The notes beneath the pieces were generated by a model. That model had not been told where the DNA came from. It saw nothing but the letters and a program-made list of their open reading frames with translations, and ran no database searches. Positions 33,482 to 40,540 of a stretch of DNA of 40,540 nt are shown here, piece after piece; position 1 is the first letter of the stretch; each line of letters opens with the position of its first letter. This DNA is from an uncultured Clostridia bacterium. GTDB lineage: Bacteria > Bacillota > Clostridia > Peptostreptococcales > Anaerovoracaceae. The stretch is taken from the NCBI GenBank assembly GCA_944386595.1, contig CALXBQ010000036.1, forward strand, positions 1 through 40,540, in the 5' to 3' direction. A program made the translations under genes and the position numbers.

Positions 33482-34862
33482 TTTTTTCTAACTCCTTTTT
33501 CATTATTCGTAAGGCCGCGTCCGGGTACTCCGTACTCAGCAGACCCATCGCCGCCAGTATGTACTTTCTGTCAACCAGGAATTCCGCTTCCTTAGGTTTA
33601 AGGGAAAATGCGTCCTCCGGCTTCGACAAAGTGTGCTTCAGAATGTCTCCCGTCCGCTTCGTGTGTATGAGAGCGCCTCCCGTGGCAACTACGGTTTTAA
33701 CGCCTGTAAGATCCTTTCCCGTCTGCATGTAGCTTATGCCCGTCGGCGTGTAAAAAGGCTCCAGCTTTCCGGCGTGTCTCGTCACTGCGGCCTCTACGGC
33801 CATCGACGCCAGGGCGTAGTCCAAAGCGATGAAATCCGGTTCGTCGTCTCCCGGAACCTTGTCGGTGTGAACGGAGAGATATTCTATCATCTCCTCGCAC
33901 TTTCTCTCGGAAAGCCCGGAAAGGTCCGAAATCCTCATTATGTCGGACGCCGCTACGATGCCCTTTATGCTGTAGCGCATTCCGATATCGCCTTCAACGG
34001 TTCTCTTCGCGTAATCCTCTCTGAGGCCTTTGAGAACTGCGGCTCCCGTCTGGGGAAGTCCGTACGACATGGAGTACACGTCCGTTGTTGCTCCTCCAAG
34101 GTCGACTCCCACCAGATCGCCGATGCCTTCTTCCGTTTCTGTTCCCTTTGCGAGAAGCTTCATAGCCTCAAGCATGGCCGCCGGCGTCGGCATGAGTATT
34201 CCCTTTATCAGCTCCTCCGCCTGACTCAGCCCCTTGGCAAGGACTATCTTCTTCAGGAATATGCTTCTGATAAGCTCCTGAACCGGCTCCACGTTGGGGA
34301 TATTCAGCTTCGGCATTACGTTTTCGCACTTGAATGTCTCAAAGTCTTCAAGTATTTCGGCAACCCGGTCGGTGCAGCTTCTGTTTCCTGCAATTATTAT
34401 CGGAAAGCTTCTGCTCTTAAGCTTTGCAAGCTGGTGGGCGTTGTGGATTATGTTGTCCTTGTTCCCTCCGTCGGTGCCGCCTGTAAGAAGAAGTATGTCG
34501 GGATTTATTCCGTCTATCTCCTCTACGTCGCCGTCGGTCAGCTCGTATGAGTATGTCTTTACAACCTTTGCTCCCGCACCCAGGGACGCCTGCTTTGCCG
34601 CCTGCGCCGTAAGCTCGGGAACAAGTCCTATGGCCACCATCCTGAGACCTCCCGCGGCGCTGGAGCACGCGTACTTTTCGCTGAACTCCAGAGGCCCCGT
34701 TTTCTCTTCGAGAATCTTAAGAGCGTTTTTAAGGCCGTCGTTGATGTCGGTTTCTATGGTTGTGAAGCTCTGGGCCGTACCTAAGATTTCTTCCTTTTCG
34801 ATGTCAACTGCCGTAATCTTCGTGTAAGTGCTGCCGAAATCTATAAGTAAAACAGCTTTCAT
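33468..34862 (-). CDS. glmL: Glutamate mutase reactivation-type protein MutL/GlmL
   Basis: 464-residue actin-like ATPase family member. The N-terminal phosphate loop is [30 protein letters not shown] and [14 protein letters not shown] are further nucleotide-binding signatures. MutL proteins accompany glutamate mutase and are thought to help its assembly or reactivate it by releasing damaged cobalamin; this is inferred from genetic linkage. It lies between glmS and glmE in the canonical order, 21 bp after glmS. Confidence 0.94.
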   Translation of the reverse strand: MKAVLLIDFGSTYTKITAVDIEKEEILGTAQSFTTIETDINDGLKNALKILEEKTGPLEFSEKYACSSAAGGLRMVAIGLVPELTAQAAKQASLGAGAKVVKTYSYELTDGDVEEIDGINPDILLLTGGTDGGNKDNIIHNAHQLAKLKSRSFPIIIAGNRSCTDRVAEILEDFETFKCENVMPKLNIPNVEPVQELIRSIFLKKIVLAKGLSQAEELIKGILMPTPAAMLEAMKLLAKGTETEEGIGDLVGVDLGGATTDVYSMSYGLPQTGAAVLKGLREDYAKRTVEGDIGMRYSIKGIVAASDIMRISDLSGLSERKCEEMIEYLSVHTDKVPGDDEPDFIALDYALASMAVEAAVTRHAGKLEPFYTPTGISYMQTGKDLTGVKTVVATGGALIHTKRTGDILKHTLSKPEDAFSLKPKEAEFLVDRKYILAAMGLLSTEYPDAALRIMKKELEKNGVS

Positions 34863-34883
34863 CTTATATCGCCTCCGGAATCC

Positions 34884-35339
34884 CTACTCTTCGGAGCCCC
34901 GGTGATGATGAAGTCTGCCTTTTGCAAGGTCCTTCTTCAGAGCCGCTATGGTCACGGAAGGGTCCGTCCCCGGTCCGAATGCCCTGTCAAATCCCAGAGC
35001 CTTGTATCTTTCCTGAATCTCCTTTTCGGGAACCTTTCCCACTACCAGGTTTCCGCCTGCGTACAGGAGTATGTCCTTAAGGCCCGCCTCCTCGCACTTT
35101 TCTCTCATTCCGGTGCAGTCGATCTCGCCCTGACCGTAGAGAGATGAAACGAGAATTGCGTCGGCTCCGTCCTCAACTGCGGCTCTGATCATTTCCTCCT
35201 GAGGAACCATTACTCCCAGGTTCGTCACTTCAAATCCCGCGTCCTGAAGGGCCCTGTTCAGAATGGTGTTTCCCACAGCGTGAACGTCAGCACCGATTAC
35301 TCCCAGTATTATTCTGTGCTTTTTCTTTTCTTTTTCCAT
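34884..35339 (-). CDS. glmS: Glutamate mutase sigma (cobalamin-binding) subunit
   Basis: 151-residue B12-binding subunit. The base-off/His-on motif DxHxxG is Asp18-x-His20-x-x-Gly23 (GADVHAVGN), followed by [11 protein letters not shown] and [12 protein letters not shown], which close the cobalamin cleft. The last 15 residues ([12 protein letters not shown]) are longer and more charged than in the well-studied clostridial protein (137 residues). It is followed by glmL after 21 bp; the gap before it is 43 bp with an AAAGGAAA site. Confidence 0.95.
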   Translation of the reverse strand: MEKEKKKHRIILGVIGADVHAVGNTILNRALQDAGFEVTNLGVMVPQEEMIRAAVEDGADAILVSSLYGQGEIDCTGMREKCEEAGLKDILLYAGGNLVVGKVPEKEIQERYKALGFDRAFGPGTDPSVTIAALKKDLAKGRLHHHRGSEE

Positions 35340-35382
35340 TGGTCTAAGTTTTTCCTTTCGTTTCGCTTACCTTTATATAAAG

Positions 35383-35943
35383 TTATTTTTTAACCGATTC
35401 CAGATATTCCTTCCTTCCGGACTCGTAGAGGTTTCCGCCGTAGCAGTCCATTATTACGAAGAGCGGCATGTCCTCCACTTCCAGTCTGCGTATGGCCTCG
35501 GCGCCAAGATCCTCGTAGGCTATGACCTCTGCCTTCTTTATGGAGTTTGCCAGAACGGCTCCGGCTCCTCCGATGGCTCCGAAGTAAACCGCCGTACACT
35601 CCTTCATGGTCTCTCTCACCTCATCCGAACGCTTGCCCTTTCCTATCATTCCCTTAAGGCCTTCTCTTATCAGGGCCGGAGCGTAAGCATCCATGCGGTA
35701 GCTGGTGGTAGGGCCTGCCGAACCGATGACCTTCCCCGGTTTTGCCGGAGCGGGGCCTACGTAGTATATGACCTGATCCTTCGGGTCAAAAGGCAGCTTC
35801 TCGCCCTTTTCCAGAAGCTCGCAAAGTCTTTTATGCGCGGCGTCTCTGGCCGTGTAGATGACTCCGGACAGGAGGACGGTGTCTCCCGTTCTCAGATCCT
35901 TGACTTTTTCTGCAGTAAGAGGCGTAGTTATTCTCTTTTCCAT
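35383..35943 (-). CDS. Mesaconate hydratase / class I fumarase-type, beta subunit
   Basis: 186-residue C-terminal-type subunit of a two-subunit class I (Fe-S) hydratase. Motifs: GDTVLLSGVIYTARDAAHKRL, YYVGPAPAKPGKVIGSAGPTTSYRMD, and a C-terminal VEDMPLFVIMDCYGGNLYE. The family includes fumarase, L-tartrate dehydratase and mesaconase. In this operon hydration of mesaconate to (S)-citramalate is the missing step, so mesaconase is the best assignment. The ATG at 35943 has GGAGGGAGG upstream; the frame is open 42 bases further into the alpha gene. 13 bp gap to alpha. Confidence 0.9.
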   Translation of the reverse strand: MEKRITTPLTAEKVKDLRTGDTVLLSGVIYTARDAAHKRLCELLEKGEKLPFDPKDQVIYYVGPAPAKPGKVIGSAGPTTSYRMDAYAPALIREGLKGMIGKGKRSDEVRETMKECTAVYFGAIGGAGAVLANSIKKAEVIAYEDLGAEAIRRLEVEDMPLFVIMDCYGGNLYESGRKEYLESVKK

Positions 35944-35956
35944 CTTATCCTCCCTC

Positions 35957-36796
35957 CTACAGTACCGCCGAGCGGTGTCTTGCAACGTGACAGTTTATGT
36001 TTACGGCAACCGGAAGTCCCGCAATGTGGGTAGGCATCTTCTCAATGTTTACCGCAAGAGCCGTAGTGGCTCCGCCCACTCCCTGAGGTCCGATTCCCAG
36101 CGCGTTTATCTTTTCAAGCATTTCCTCTTCAAGGTCGGCGTAAAGCTTATCCTCATTTCTGACGTCGGTGCTCCTCATAAGGGCCTTCTTCGCCAGAAGG
36201 GCCGCCTTGTCAAAGGTCCCGCCGATTCCCACGCCCACGACTATAGGCGGGCACGGATTAGGTCCTGCGTTTTCCACAGTTTCAAGAATAAATTTCTTCA
36301 CTCCCTCTATTCCGTCGGACGGCTTCAGCATCTTTATAGCGCTCATATTTTCGCTTCCGAATCCCTTAGGCGCCACCGTAATCTTTAGCTCGTCTCCCGG
36401 AACTATTTCGGTGTAGAGCATTGCAGGTGTGTTGTCTCCCGTGTTCACTCTGTCGAGAGGGTCCTTTACCACGGATTTTCTCAGGTATCCGTCGGTGTAT
36501 CCCTGCCTTACTCCTTCGTCAACAGCCTCTCTCAGATTGCCGTTAATGTGTACGTCCTGACCTATCTCCAAAAAAACACAAGCGACTCCCGTATCCTGAC
36601 AGATTGGAACAAAATCGTTTTCGGCAACTGAAAAATTTCCCTCGATAACTCCGAGGATATTCTTCGCCAGGTTCCACGTTTCCGTCATTCGGCAAGTCGC
36701 TATTTTTCCTTTGATATCATCAGGCAGATACGAATTAGCTTCCATGCAAAGTCTTCTGATAACAGAAGTTATATCCTCTGCACTTATCTCTTTCAT
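35957..36796 (-). CDS. Mesaconate hydratase / class I fumarase-type, alpha subunit
   Basis: 279-residue Fe-S subunit. Three cysteines that should ligate the [4Fe-4S] cluster are Cys66 (PICQDTG), Cys182 (GPNPCPP) and Cys269 (NINCHVARH). Substrate-loop motifs [18 protein letters not shown] and [14 protein letters not shown] are present. Class I enzymes of this kind are oxygen sensitive, fitting an anaerobe. It is the first gene of the methylaspartate operon; AGGAGG lies 10 bases before the ATG. Fumarase activity for general metabolism is not excluded. Confidence 0.9.
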   Translation of the reverse strand: MKEISAEDITSVIRRLCMEANSYLPDDIKGKIATCRMTETWNLAKNILGVIEGNFSVAENDFVPICQDTGVACVFLEIGQDVHINGNLREAVDEGVRQGYTDGYLRKSVVKDPLDRVNTGDNTPAMLYTEIVPGDELKITVAPKGFGSENMSAIKMLKPSDGIEGVKKFILETVENAGPNPCPPIVVGVGIGGTFDKAALLAKKALMRSTDVRNEDKLYADLEEEMLEKINALGIGPQGVGGATTALAVNIEKMPTHIAGLPVAVNINCHVARHRSAVL

Positions 36797-36879
36797 CGTT
36801 ATTTTGCCTCCTAAAATATTTCGCCCGCAGGCTTTATCCGGTCGTCCTTAAGCTTTCTGCCGGAGACCGGCCATTTCCT

Positions 36880-36885
36880 ATTATA
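36880..36885 (-). promoter_or_regulatory. -10 box of the methylaspartate operon (tentative)
   Basis: A perfect TATAAT on the minus strand, 83 bp upstream of the first start codon. The -35 region (TTTTAA with a 16-bp spacer) is poor, which suggests an activated promoter. The leader would contain a small hairpin (GCCGG-TCT-CCGGC). Confidence 0.45.
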
Positions 36886-37030
36886 CATAACCACCCATAT
36901 ATTAAAACCCCTATTCCGGAAAAAGAACATAAAAAGCACAAACCTGTGATAAGTGTTTTTTATTTTATTCCACAGTCCCTGGAAAGTCCCGAAAATCAGA
37001 CTTTTTCTCTCTACCCCAAACCCTTGACAT

Positions 37031-37054
37031 TGTTTTCACACAGTATGAAAAAAC
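37031..37054. promoter_or_regulatory. Dyad in the divergent region between operon and mntP
   Basis: TGTTTTCA at 37031-37038 faces TGAAAAAACA at 37045-37054 across seven bases. It lies about 145-175 bp upstream of the minus-strand -10 box and could be an operator. Evidence is the symmetry alone. Confidence 0.3.
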
Positions 37055-37068
37055 ATTTTTCAAGGGCG

Positions 37069-37190
37069 GGTTTTACACGGCTAACCTCCTTCCCGCTCAG
37101 CCCGGCCGGGCGCAGGTTATACGCAGCTAACTCTCGCCCGCTTTTGCGCGGCCGGCATTCCGGTTCTACGTGGCTAACCCATTTCCCGTT
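37069..37190 (+). repeat. Three degenerate 46-47 bp repeats before the mntP promoter
   Basis: Units start at 37069, 37115 and 37162. Each begins GGTTnTAC, continues with GCTAAC and then a CCCG(C/T)T, and the first two also have GGCCGG near their end. The third unit runs directly into the TTGACA of the mntP promoter. Spacing of 46 and 47 bp is constant, so this is a true repeat. Confidence 0.7.
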
Positions 37191-37218
37191 GACAGGGGCG
37201 CACTGAAAGGGATATAAT
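37189..37218 (+). promoter_or_regulatory. Promoter of the mntP transcript
   Basis: TTGACA (37189-37194), an 18-bp spacer and TATAAT (37213-37218): both boxes are perfect. Transcription would start near 37225, just before the riboswitch. Confidence 0.85.
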
Positions 37219-37230
37219 CTATCTTGTTCC

Positions 37231-37368
37231 TGTGAGGGAGTAGCAAGCGCCGCAGGCGGCGGCGTAGCAAGTCAACATACTGGCTCTGCGTTCTTTACGC
37301 AGCCTGGCTTGTTTTAAATTGCGAGACTCATGTACGGCAAAGGCTGTACGTGAAGTCTCTATTTTTTT
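37231..37368 (+). promoter_or_regulatory. yybP-ykoY (manganese) riboswitch
   Basis: The hallmark loops are present: GGGAGTAGC (37235-37243) and GTCAACATACTGGC (37271-37284), with GCGAGAC at 37321-37327. Between them are a GCCGC-rich hairpin, an inner hairpin CTGCGT-TCTTT-ACGCAG and pairing of CAAG with CTTG around it. This class senses Mn2+ and turns on exporters; the downstream gene is mntP, which fits. The 3' end overlaps the 5' arm of a terminator, so control is probably by transcription antitermination. Confidence 0.88.
37323..37368 (+). terminator. Riboswitch-controlled terminator
   Basis: GAGACT and CATGTAC pair with GTACGTG and AGTCTC with one bulged A, followed by seven Ts (37362-37368). 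The 5' arm is shared with the GCGAGAC segment of the aptamer, so ligand binding should prevent the hairpin. Confidence 0.8.
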
Positions 37369-37450
37369 AGTAATAAATGCCCGGCTTGCAGGGGCTGCCC
37401 GCTTTGGCGGACAAAGCCTGCATCTTCTCAGGGCGGAACGGGAGAACCCT

Positions 37451-38041
37451 ATGAGCTTTGACTTTACGTTTATCTTCACCAGCATTTCCTTAGGCGTGGG
37501 CCTTGCAATGGACGCATTTTCGGTGTCCCTTGCCAACGGCCTGAACGAGCCTCATATGAAGGGCGGGCGCATGAGTCTCATCGCCGGCGTTTTTGCGGTA
37601 TTCCAGTTTCTCATGCCCATGATAGGCTGGTTCTGCGTCAAGACTGCCGCCGACTATTTCGCCTTCCTCCAGAACCTGATCCCGTGGATTTCCCTCATAC
37701 TTCTCGCGCTTATCGGTGGAAATATGATTCGGGAGGGTATAAAATGTAAACGTGAGCCTGAGGAGGCAAAAGTCGAGGCGGTAAGCTTTTCTCTCCTCAT
37801 ACTTCAGGGCATCGCCACATCTATAGACGCCCTGTCAGTAGGCTTCACCATCTCCGGCTACGAAGTTCTGACAGCCCTTTCATCTGCTGCGATTATAGGC
37901 GTGGTCACCTTCTTCATATGTCTTGCCGGACTTCTCATCGGCCGCAGATTCGGAACCGGCCTTTCCTACATGGCCCACATCTTCGGCGGATGTATACTGA
38001 TTATTATAGGTATTGAAATTTTCATCAAGGGAATTTTATAG
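37451..38041 (+). CDS. mntP: Manganese exporter MntP
   Basis: 196-residue inner-membrane exporter with six TMs. The two conserved half-motifs with acidic residues, GLAMDAFSVSLANG (near residue 20) and GIATSIDALSVGF (near 118), match MntP. It exports Mn2+ when the metal is in excess. The frame is open back to 37319, but that part covers the riboswitch terminator; the ATG at 37451 begins the homologous region. Preceded by the yybP-ykoY riboswitch. Confidence 0.93.
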   Translation: MSFDFTFIFTSISLGVGLAMDAFSVSLANGLNEPHMKGGRMSLIAGVFAVFQFLMPMIGWFCVKTAADYFAFLQNLIPWISLILLALIGGNMIREGIKCKREPEEAKVEAVSFSLLILQGIATSIDALSVGFTISGYEVLTALSSAAIIGVVTFFICLAGLLIGRRFGTGLSYMAHIFGGCILIIIGIEIFIKGIL

Positions 38042-38053
38042 GAGAAACAGATT

Positions 38054-38692
38054 ATGAAAGTAATGATTGTAAACGGCAGCAGCCACGAAAACGGCACCAC
38101 AATGGTCGCCATCAACGAGATGATTAAGGTATTTGACGAGGAGGGCGTTGAAACCGAAGTGATTCAGCTTGGAAGCAAGCCTATACCCGACTGCCTTCAG
38201 TGCAACTACTGCGTCAAAAACGGCAGATGCGTGTTCGATGACGAGGTAAACGAATTCGTCGAAAAGGCCGCTGATGCTGACGGTTTTGTCTTCGCCTCGC
38301 CCGTGTACTACGCCCACCCCAGCGGCAGGCTCTATTCATTCCTCGACAGGGTGTTCTTTTCAAGCAGCTGCGCCGACGGCTCGGCCGCGTTCAGGTTCAA
38401 ACCGGGCGCCGCAATCGCCGTTGCCCGCCGGGGAGGAACCTCTGCAACCTTTGACGGCATAAACAAATACTTCGGCATTTCCCAGATGCCCGTAGCCGGC
38501 TCCACTTACTGGAATATGGTTCACGGCCTGAGAGCAAACGACGCGCCGAAGGACGAGGAGGGCATGCAGACCATGAGAAACCTTGCGAGAAACATGATCT
38601 GGATGATGCGCTGCTTCGAAGCGGGAAAGCAGGCGGGAGTTCCTTATCCCGATACGGAAACGGGCGCGACGACCAACTTCATTCCAAGGTAG
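38054..38692 (+). CDS. Flavodoxin-like NAD(P)H-dependent oxidoreductase
   Basis: 212-residue FMN reductase/iron-sulfur-flavoprotein-like protein. The phosphate-binding loop is NGSSHENGTT (residues 6-15). CLQCNYCVKNGRC (about 49-61) has four cysteines but not the compact Cx2Cx2Cx4-7C of Isf proteins. SPVYYAHPSGRLYSFLDR is the flavin-side motif. The electron partner is unknown. It starts 12 bp after mntP with AGGAG, so it should share the riboswitch; a link to metal or redox stress is an inference. Confidence 0.85.
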   Translation: MKVMIVNGSSHENGTTMVAINEMIKVFDEEGVETEVIQLGSKPIPDCLQCNYCVKNGRCVFDDEVNEFVEKAADADGFVFASPVYYAHPSGRLYSFLDRVFFSSSCADGSAAFRFKPGAAIAVARRGGTSATFDGINKYFGISQMPVAGSTYWNMVHGLRANDAPKDEEGMQTMRNLARNMIWMMRCFEAGKQAGVPYPDTETGATTNFIPR

Positions 38693-38791
38693 GCCTGCGA
38701 CGATGGTTTGTTAGCTGTGGCAAAATCCCCGGAAGTTTAAGGCATACCAAATAAAACAGCTAATAGAAATTTTAGAACAGGAGGGTCTTAT

Positions 38792-39136
38792 ATGAATAAT
38801 ACAATACAGTACAAAGGATATGTGGGAAGCGTTGAATTTTCGGAAGATGACGGCCTGTTCTATGGTAAAGTCCTGGGCATACGGTCATCGATCTCCTACG
38901 AAGGCGAATCTGCCAAAGAGCTTATCAACGATTTTCACGGCGCAGTAGACGATTATCTGGCCATGTGCGAGGCCGAAGGGAAAAGCCCTGAGGTTGCATA
39001 TAAAGGCAGCTTTAACGTCAGGATTTCTCCTGAGCTGCACAAAAAGCTTGTCATTTATGCCACAGCTCATAACATTTCCCTAAACAGCTATATTGAAGAC
39101 ACTTTGAAAAATTCTCCCGCCGCTTTGGAATTGTAA
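38792..39136 (+). CDS. HicB-family protein (orphan antitoxin-like)
   Basis: 114-residue protein with the partially degraded RNase H-like HicB fold (GYVGSVEFSEDDGLFYGKVLGI, then ELINDFHGAVDDYLAMCEAEGKSPE) and a C-terminal ribbon-helix-helix-like part (FNVRISPELHKKLVIYATAHNISLNSYIEDTL). No HicA toxin gene is beside it on either strand. Orphan HicB proteins of this kind are common. AGGAGGG precedes the ATG. An inverted repeat (TTAGCTGT 38711-38718 / ACAGCTAA 38756-38763) upstream could be its operator. Confidence 0.88.
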   Translation: MNNTIQYKGYVGSVEFSEDDGLFYGKVLGIRSSISYEGESAKELINDFHGAVDDYLAMCEAEGKSPEVAYKGSFNVRISPELHKKLVIYATAHNISLNSYIEDTLKNSPAALEL

Positions 39137-39194
39137 TGCGCTGATGGTGAGACTATCAGAAACCCCGGTGGTACCTTTTCTCAAAATACGCTTA

Positions 39195-39240
39195 CAGGAG
39201 CACCTATCCTTCGAATTGACCGGGGCGGTGCTCCTGTTTT
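39195..39240 (+). terminator. Terminator after the HicB-like gene
   Basis: Perfect ten-base arms 39195-39204 (CAGGAGCACC) and 39227-39236 (GGTGCTCCTG), followed by TTTT. It lies 58 bp after the hicB stop. Confidence 0.85.
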
Positions 39241-39258
39241 AATTATGCTCAGCTTCGG

Positions 39259-39574
39259 GGTTATAGGACAAAAAGTGTTGATAATGAACTGTTGCAAAGC
39301 GATACTATCAGGCAACAGGTTCAACCATTCTGTCAGGATTTCCTGTTTTGGTTTAACGATATTCTACCTTTCACCGGGCTTCACTCGATTTGTTTGAAAA
39401 TTGTAGGCAGATTTCAGCTCATATGAAGGGTGGAACGGTGAAAAAGTAAACCAGAATCGGGCGAGGCTTGTAAATGATTGAATTTTATTAAACCGAATCG
39501 CAGGTTTGCCTGGGAAAAATTGAACTGAGTGTTACCTTCAGAGTATTAATATCAACACTTTTTGTCCTATAACC
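39259..39574. mobile_element. MITE-like element, complete copy (316 bp)
   Basis: Perfect 25-bp terminal inverted repeats at 39259-39283 (begins GGTTATAGGACA) and 39550-39574. No transposase frame lies inside. An 8-bp sequence, AGCTTCGG, abuts the left end (39251-39258) and recurs 2 bp beyond the right end (39577-39584), a possible target duplication. GG ends and 8-bp duplications recall ISL3-type elements, but the parent family is not identified. It is inserted between convergent terminators of hicB and asnS. Confidence 0.85.
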
Positions 39575-39616
39575 TTAGCTTCGGCAAAGGCGTCTGTTTT
39601 CTCGTCAAAAATGTCG

Positions 39617-39662
39617 AAAAAGCCTTCGACAACTTGCCGGGAAATCCGTCTCGTTGTCGAAG
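39617..39662 (-). terminator. Terminator of asnS
   Basis: Ten-base arms 39653-39662 and 39624-39633 (minus strand CTTCGACAAC / GTTGTCGAAG), then GGCTTTTT. The distance to the asnS stop is about 70 bp. Confidence 0.8.
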
Positions 39663-39732
39663 ACTTTCTTAAAATCTTATATGATTCCAACGCAGCCCGT
39701 CACACGCGCGGCGAAGGCTTTGTCGGCTCCGT

Positions 39733-40540
39733 TTAAAACTCGGCGTTCTTCGGCGTTCTCGGGAACGGAAGCACATCGCGAATGTTGCTCATGCCCGTCA
39801 GATACATGATCATGCGCTCAAAGCCCAGTCCGTAACCTGCGTGCTTTACTCCGCCGTAGCGGCGAAGATCCAGGTACCATCCGTACATTTCTTTGTCAAG
39901 GCCCATCTCGTCCATGCGGCTTTCCAGAATATCGAGGCGCTCCTCTCTCTGGCTTCCGCCGATGATCTCGCCGACTCCCGGAACCAGGAGGTCGCAGGCG
40001 GCAACGGTCTTTCCGTCATCGTTGAGCCTCATGTAGAAGGCCTTTATGTCTTTAGGATAATCGGTTACGAAGAGAGGCTTTTTGAATATCTCCTCCGTAA
40101 GGTACCTCTCGTGCTCAGTCTGAAGGTCGATTCCCCACTCAACGGGATACTGGAATTCCTTGCCGGATTTTTTCAGGAGCTCCACTGCCTCAGTGTAGGT
40201 GACTCTTCCGAAGTCGGAGTTCACTATGTGATCCAGCCTCTCCAGAAGTCCCTTGTCTATGAAGCTGTTGAAGAATGCCATCTCTTCAGGAGCGTTTTCT
40301 CTCACGTAGGTGATGATGTACTTCACCATTTCCTCGGCCAGCTCCATGTTGTCCTCAAGGTCCGCAAAGGCTATTTCCGGTTCTATCATCCAGAACTCGG
40401 ATGCGTGTCTGGCCGTATTGGAGTTTTCCGCCCTGAACGTCGGCCCGAAGGTATATACGTTTCTGAACGCGAGAGCAAATGTCTCGGCCTCCAGCTGTCC
40501 GCTGACCGTAAGGCCCGTTTCCTTGCCGAAGAAATCCTCG
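39733..40540 (-). CDS. asnS: Asparaginyl-tRNA synthetase, C-terminal part (cut by window edge)
   Basis: 269 residues of a class II aminoacyl-tRNA synthetase that charges tRNA-Asn. At the window edge the frame starts [19 protein letters not shown] and continues with motif 2 ([26 protein letters not shown]). Motif 3 is [15 protein letters not shown], followed by the AsnRS/AspRS-type end [15 protein letters not shown]. The start and the anticodon-binding domain lie beyond 40540. AsnRS is distinguished from AspRS by the overall match of motif 2 and the terminal PRTPKNAEF. Confidence 0.95.
   Translation of the reverse strand, partial: EDFFGKETGLTVSGQLEAETFALAFRNVYTFGPTFRAENSNTARHASEFWMIEPEIAFADLEDNMELAEEMVKYIITYVRENAPEEMAFFNSFIDKGLLERLDHIVNSDFGRVTYTEAVELLKKSGKEFQYPVEWGIDLQTEHERYLTEEIFKKPLFVTDYPKDIKAFYMRLNDDGKTVAACDLLVPGVGEIIGGSQREERLDILESRMDEMGLDKEMYGWYLDLRRYGGVKHAGYGLGFERMIMYLTGMSNIRDVLPFPRTPKNAEF

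Noticed and set aside
37021..37046. Second promoter TTGACA...TATGAA upstream of the 46-bp repeats
   Set aside because: The spacer is only 14 bp, and the consensus promoter at 37189-37218 fits the riboswitch far better.
37319..37450. Longer start for mntP
   Set aside because: The extension would be encoded by the riboswitch terminator and leader, and the MntP family begins at the ATG at 37451.
38693..38791. HicA toxin remnant upstream of the hicB-like gene
   Set aside because: No frame shows the HicA pattern (GSH, T.P.H, KQAGL); only a short inverted repeat is present.
39160..39240. T-box-like GGTGGTACC followed by a terminator
   Set aside because: There is no room for a specifier stem (the hicB gene ends at 39136), and no plus-strand gene follows; it is most likely chance next to an ordinary terminator.

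Overview
The window looks like a chromosomal segment of an anaerobic, moderately GC-rich, low-G+C-type Gram-positive of the Clostridia. The clues are the gene content: a SigI/RsgI pair, clostridial ABC and RND types, TTG and GTG starts behind strong Shine-Dalgarno sites, and a complete methylaspartate route for glutamate fermentation. The genus cannot be fixed from this sequence. A glutamate-fermenting member of the Eubacteriales is the best guess.

Layout: 1-167 is the cut-off end of a short inverted-repeat element that recurs complete, in opposite orientation, at 39259-39574. 182-5713 (minus) is a tight six-gene operon: phosphodiesterase, HAD hydrolase, MFS transporter, PHP phosphatase, response regulator and sensor kinase. 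5714-6099 is a gene-free stretch of degenerate repeats. 6100-11137 (minus) is a nickel/peptide-type ABC importer whose second permease is fused to an ATPase; it has a consensus promoter with a palindrome and a leader rich in hairpins. 11478-12929 (minus) is an AAA/DUF4143 ATPase. 13207-18379 (plus) holds an RND exporter with a large extra helical insert, a sugar acetyltransferase and an M55 aminopeptidase. 18380-18908 is a decayed GGDEF gene.

18979-24494 (minus) reads as one envelope-signalling operon: sigI, rsgI, a lipoprotein that copies the RsgI extracellular domain and tail, a VTC-type polyphosphate polymerase domain protein, a DUF4956 membrane protein and a CotH kinase. This is one of the two most interesting parts of the window.

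24618-36796 (minus) is a 12-gene operon encoding the whole route glutamate -> 3-methylaspartate -> mesaconate -> citramalate -> acetate + pyruvate. It contains a two-subunit class I hydratase, glutamate mutase S/L/E, methylaspartate ammonia-lyase, and a citrate-lyase-type citramalate lyase with its ligase and prosthetic-group enzymes. An extra gene in the middle encodes an unusual P-loop protein with a C-terminal region resembling the second additional domain (SAD) of alanyl-tRNA synthetase; it is the other main candidate for new biology.

37069-39136 (plus) has three 46-47 bp degenerate repeats, a consensus promoter, a yybP-ykoY manganese riboswitch with terminator, mntP, a flavodoxin-like reductase and an orphan HicB-type protein. 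The window ends inside asnS (minus). No tRNA, rRNA or CRISPR array was seen.
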